From Morinoia aosen (lineage: Eukaryota; Arthropoda; Malacostraca; Amphipoda; Talitridae), in the NCBI GenBank assembly GCA_030386875.1, contig CM059568.1, positions 13,580,316 to 13,644,315 on the forward strand: a stretch of 64,000 nt of DNA. Direction: 5' to 3'. A model generated the notes under the pieces. It had not been told where the DNA came from. It saw nothing but the letters and a program-made list of their open reading frames with translations, and did no database searches. Position numbers and translations under genes: made by a program. Each line of letters opens with the position of its first letter. Within the stretch, counting starts at the first letter, position 1. Shown piece after piece: positions 63,673 through 64,000 of this stretch.

Positions 63673-64000
63673 CGAGGCCTGTCGAAAAAGTATCCGACCT
63701 TTGGCCAGAAAAAATACTTCAACAACCTGACGGGGTTGGGACCCTAATCCCCTTCAAAGTAGGCTCCTTGTGCTTCCACACACTTAGCCCACCGATCCTT
63801 CCACTGCCGGAAACACCTCTGGAAGTCTTCTTTTGGAATGGTGTTCAGCTCTGTCGTCGCGTTCCGCATTATCTCTTCTCTACTCTCAAAACGGGATCCT
63901 TTCAGTGGTGTCTTCAATTTTGGAAACAACCAGAAGTCGCAAGGAGCCAGGTCTGGAGAGTAGGGAGGTTGGCGAACGGTCGTAATTCCATGTTTGGCCA
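63673..64000 (-). mobile_element. Mariner-like DNA transposon, 3' end, cut by the window edge
   Basis: The minus-strand terminus begins CGAGGCCTGTCGAAAAAGTA next to a TA, as expected for a Tc1/mariner element with TA duplication. The transposase coding region lies within. Confidence 0.82.
63744..64000 (-). CDS. Mariner-type transposase, C-terminal part
   Basis: The open frame enters from the right edge. It contains PPYSPDLAPCDFWLFPKLK, the block with the third catalytic Asp of mariner DD34D transposases, then FESREEIMRN and RWAKCVEAQGAYFEG, the typical C-terminus with a stop at about 63744. It catalyses cut-and-paste transposition at TA sites. No stop or frameshift is seen in the visible part. 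Confidence 0.85.
   Translation of the reverse strand, partial: AKHGITTVRQPPYSPDLAPCDFWLFPKLKTPLKGSRFESREEIMRNATTELNTIPKEDFQRCFRQWKDRWAKCVEAQGAYFEGD

Noticed and set aside
1-64000. CRISPR arrays, operons, bacterial promoters or rRNA
   Set aside because: Introns, LINEs, LTR elements and SINEs show eukaryotic nuclear DNA; no such structures were seen.

Overview
The window is nuclear DNA from an animal, almost certainly an arthropod. It is AT-rich and intron-bearing, and transposable elements of many classes account for more than half of it. The clearest host gene is a secreted-type DNA/RNA non-specific endonuclease. From memory of the family, its exons look closest to the crustacean (crab) duplex-specific nuclease and next closest to insect gut dsRNases. 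A crustacean or a hemimetabolous insect is therefore plausible, but the species cannot be fixed from sequence alone.

Layout. Positions 933-22856 (+) hold seven exons of the nuclease gene, all phase-compatible, giving about 415 codons. Its 13.4-kb first visible intron contains a complete Ty3/Gypsy LTR retrotransposon (1997-12915) with 1.63-kb, nearly identical LTRs, a 4-bp CGTC target duplication, gag, pol and a perfectly phased A AAA AAC heptamer for -1 frameshifting. Later introns carry minisatellites and old repeats. Positions 22857-29387 have no recognisable gene, but contain a fold-back element (25604-25833) and a TTAA-flanked, piggyBac-like non-autonomous element (27078-28219).

Positions 29388-44110 form a nested block. 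Three copies of one CR1/Jockey-group LINE family lie in alternating orientation (A minus, B plus, C minus). Copy B is split by a 5.4-kb Copia element (33644-39064, minus, TCACT target duplication). The Copia is itself split by a 0.9-kb insertion with 155-bp terminal direct repeats. A tRNA-derived SINE sits between LINE copies B and C. Positions 44111-50301 hold only dispersed and short tandem repeats.

Positions 50302-55804 (minus) are a second, unrelated LINE and the most unusual item. A disordered basic ORF overlaps an ORF with an SGNH-like region and an intact-looking OTU cysteine-protease domain. A single in-frame TGA separates that ORF from the endonuclease-reverse transcriptase ORF, which has no ATG before the endonuclease domain.

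The right end holds further repeats, a 548-bp MITE (61753-62300), the first coding exon of a branched-chain ketoacid dehydrogenase kinase gene (62933-63121, +), and, in its following intron, the 3' end of a mariner-like transposase running off the window. The two host genes share no evident pathway. Most of the window records successive transposon insertions, several datable relative to one another by nesting.
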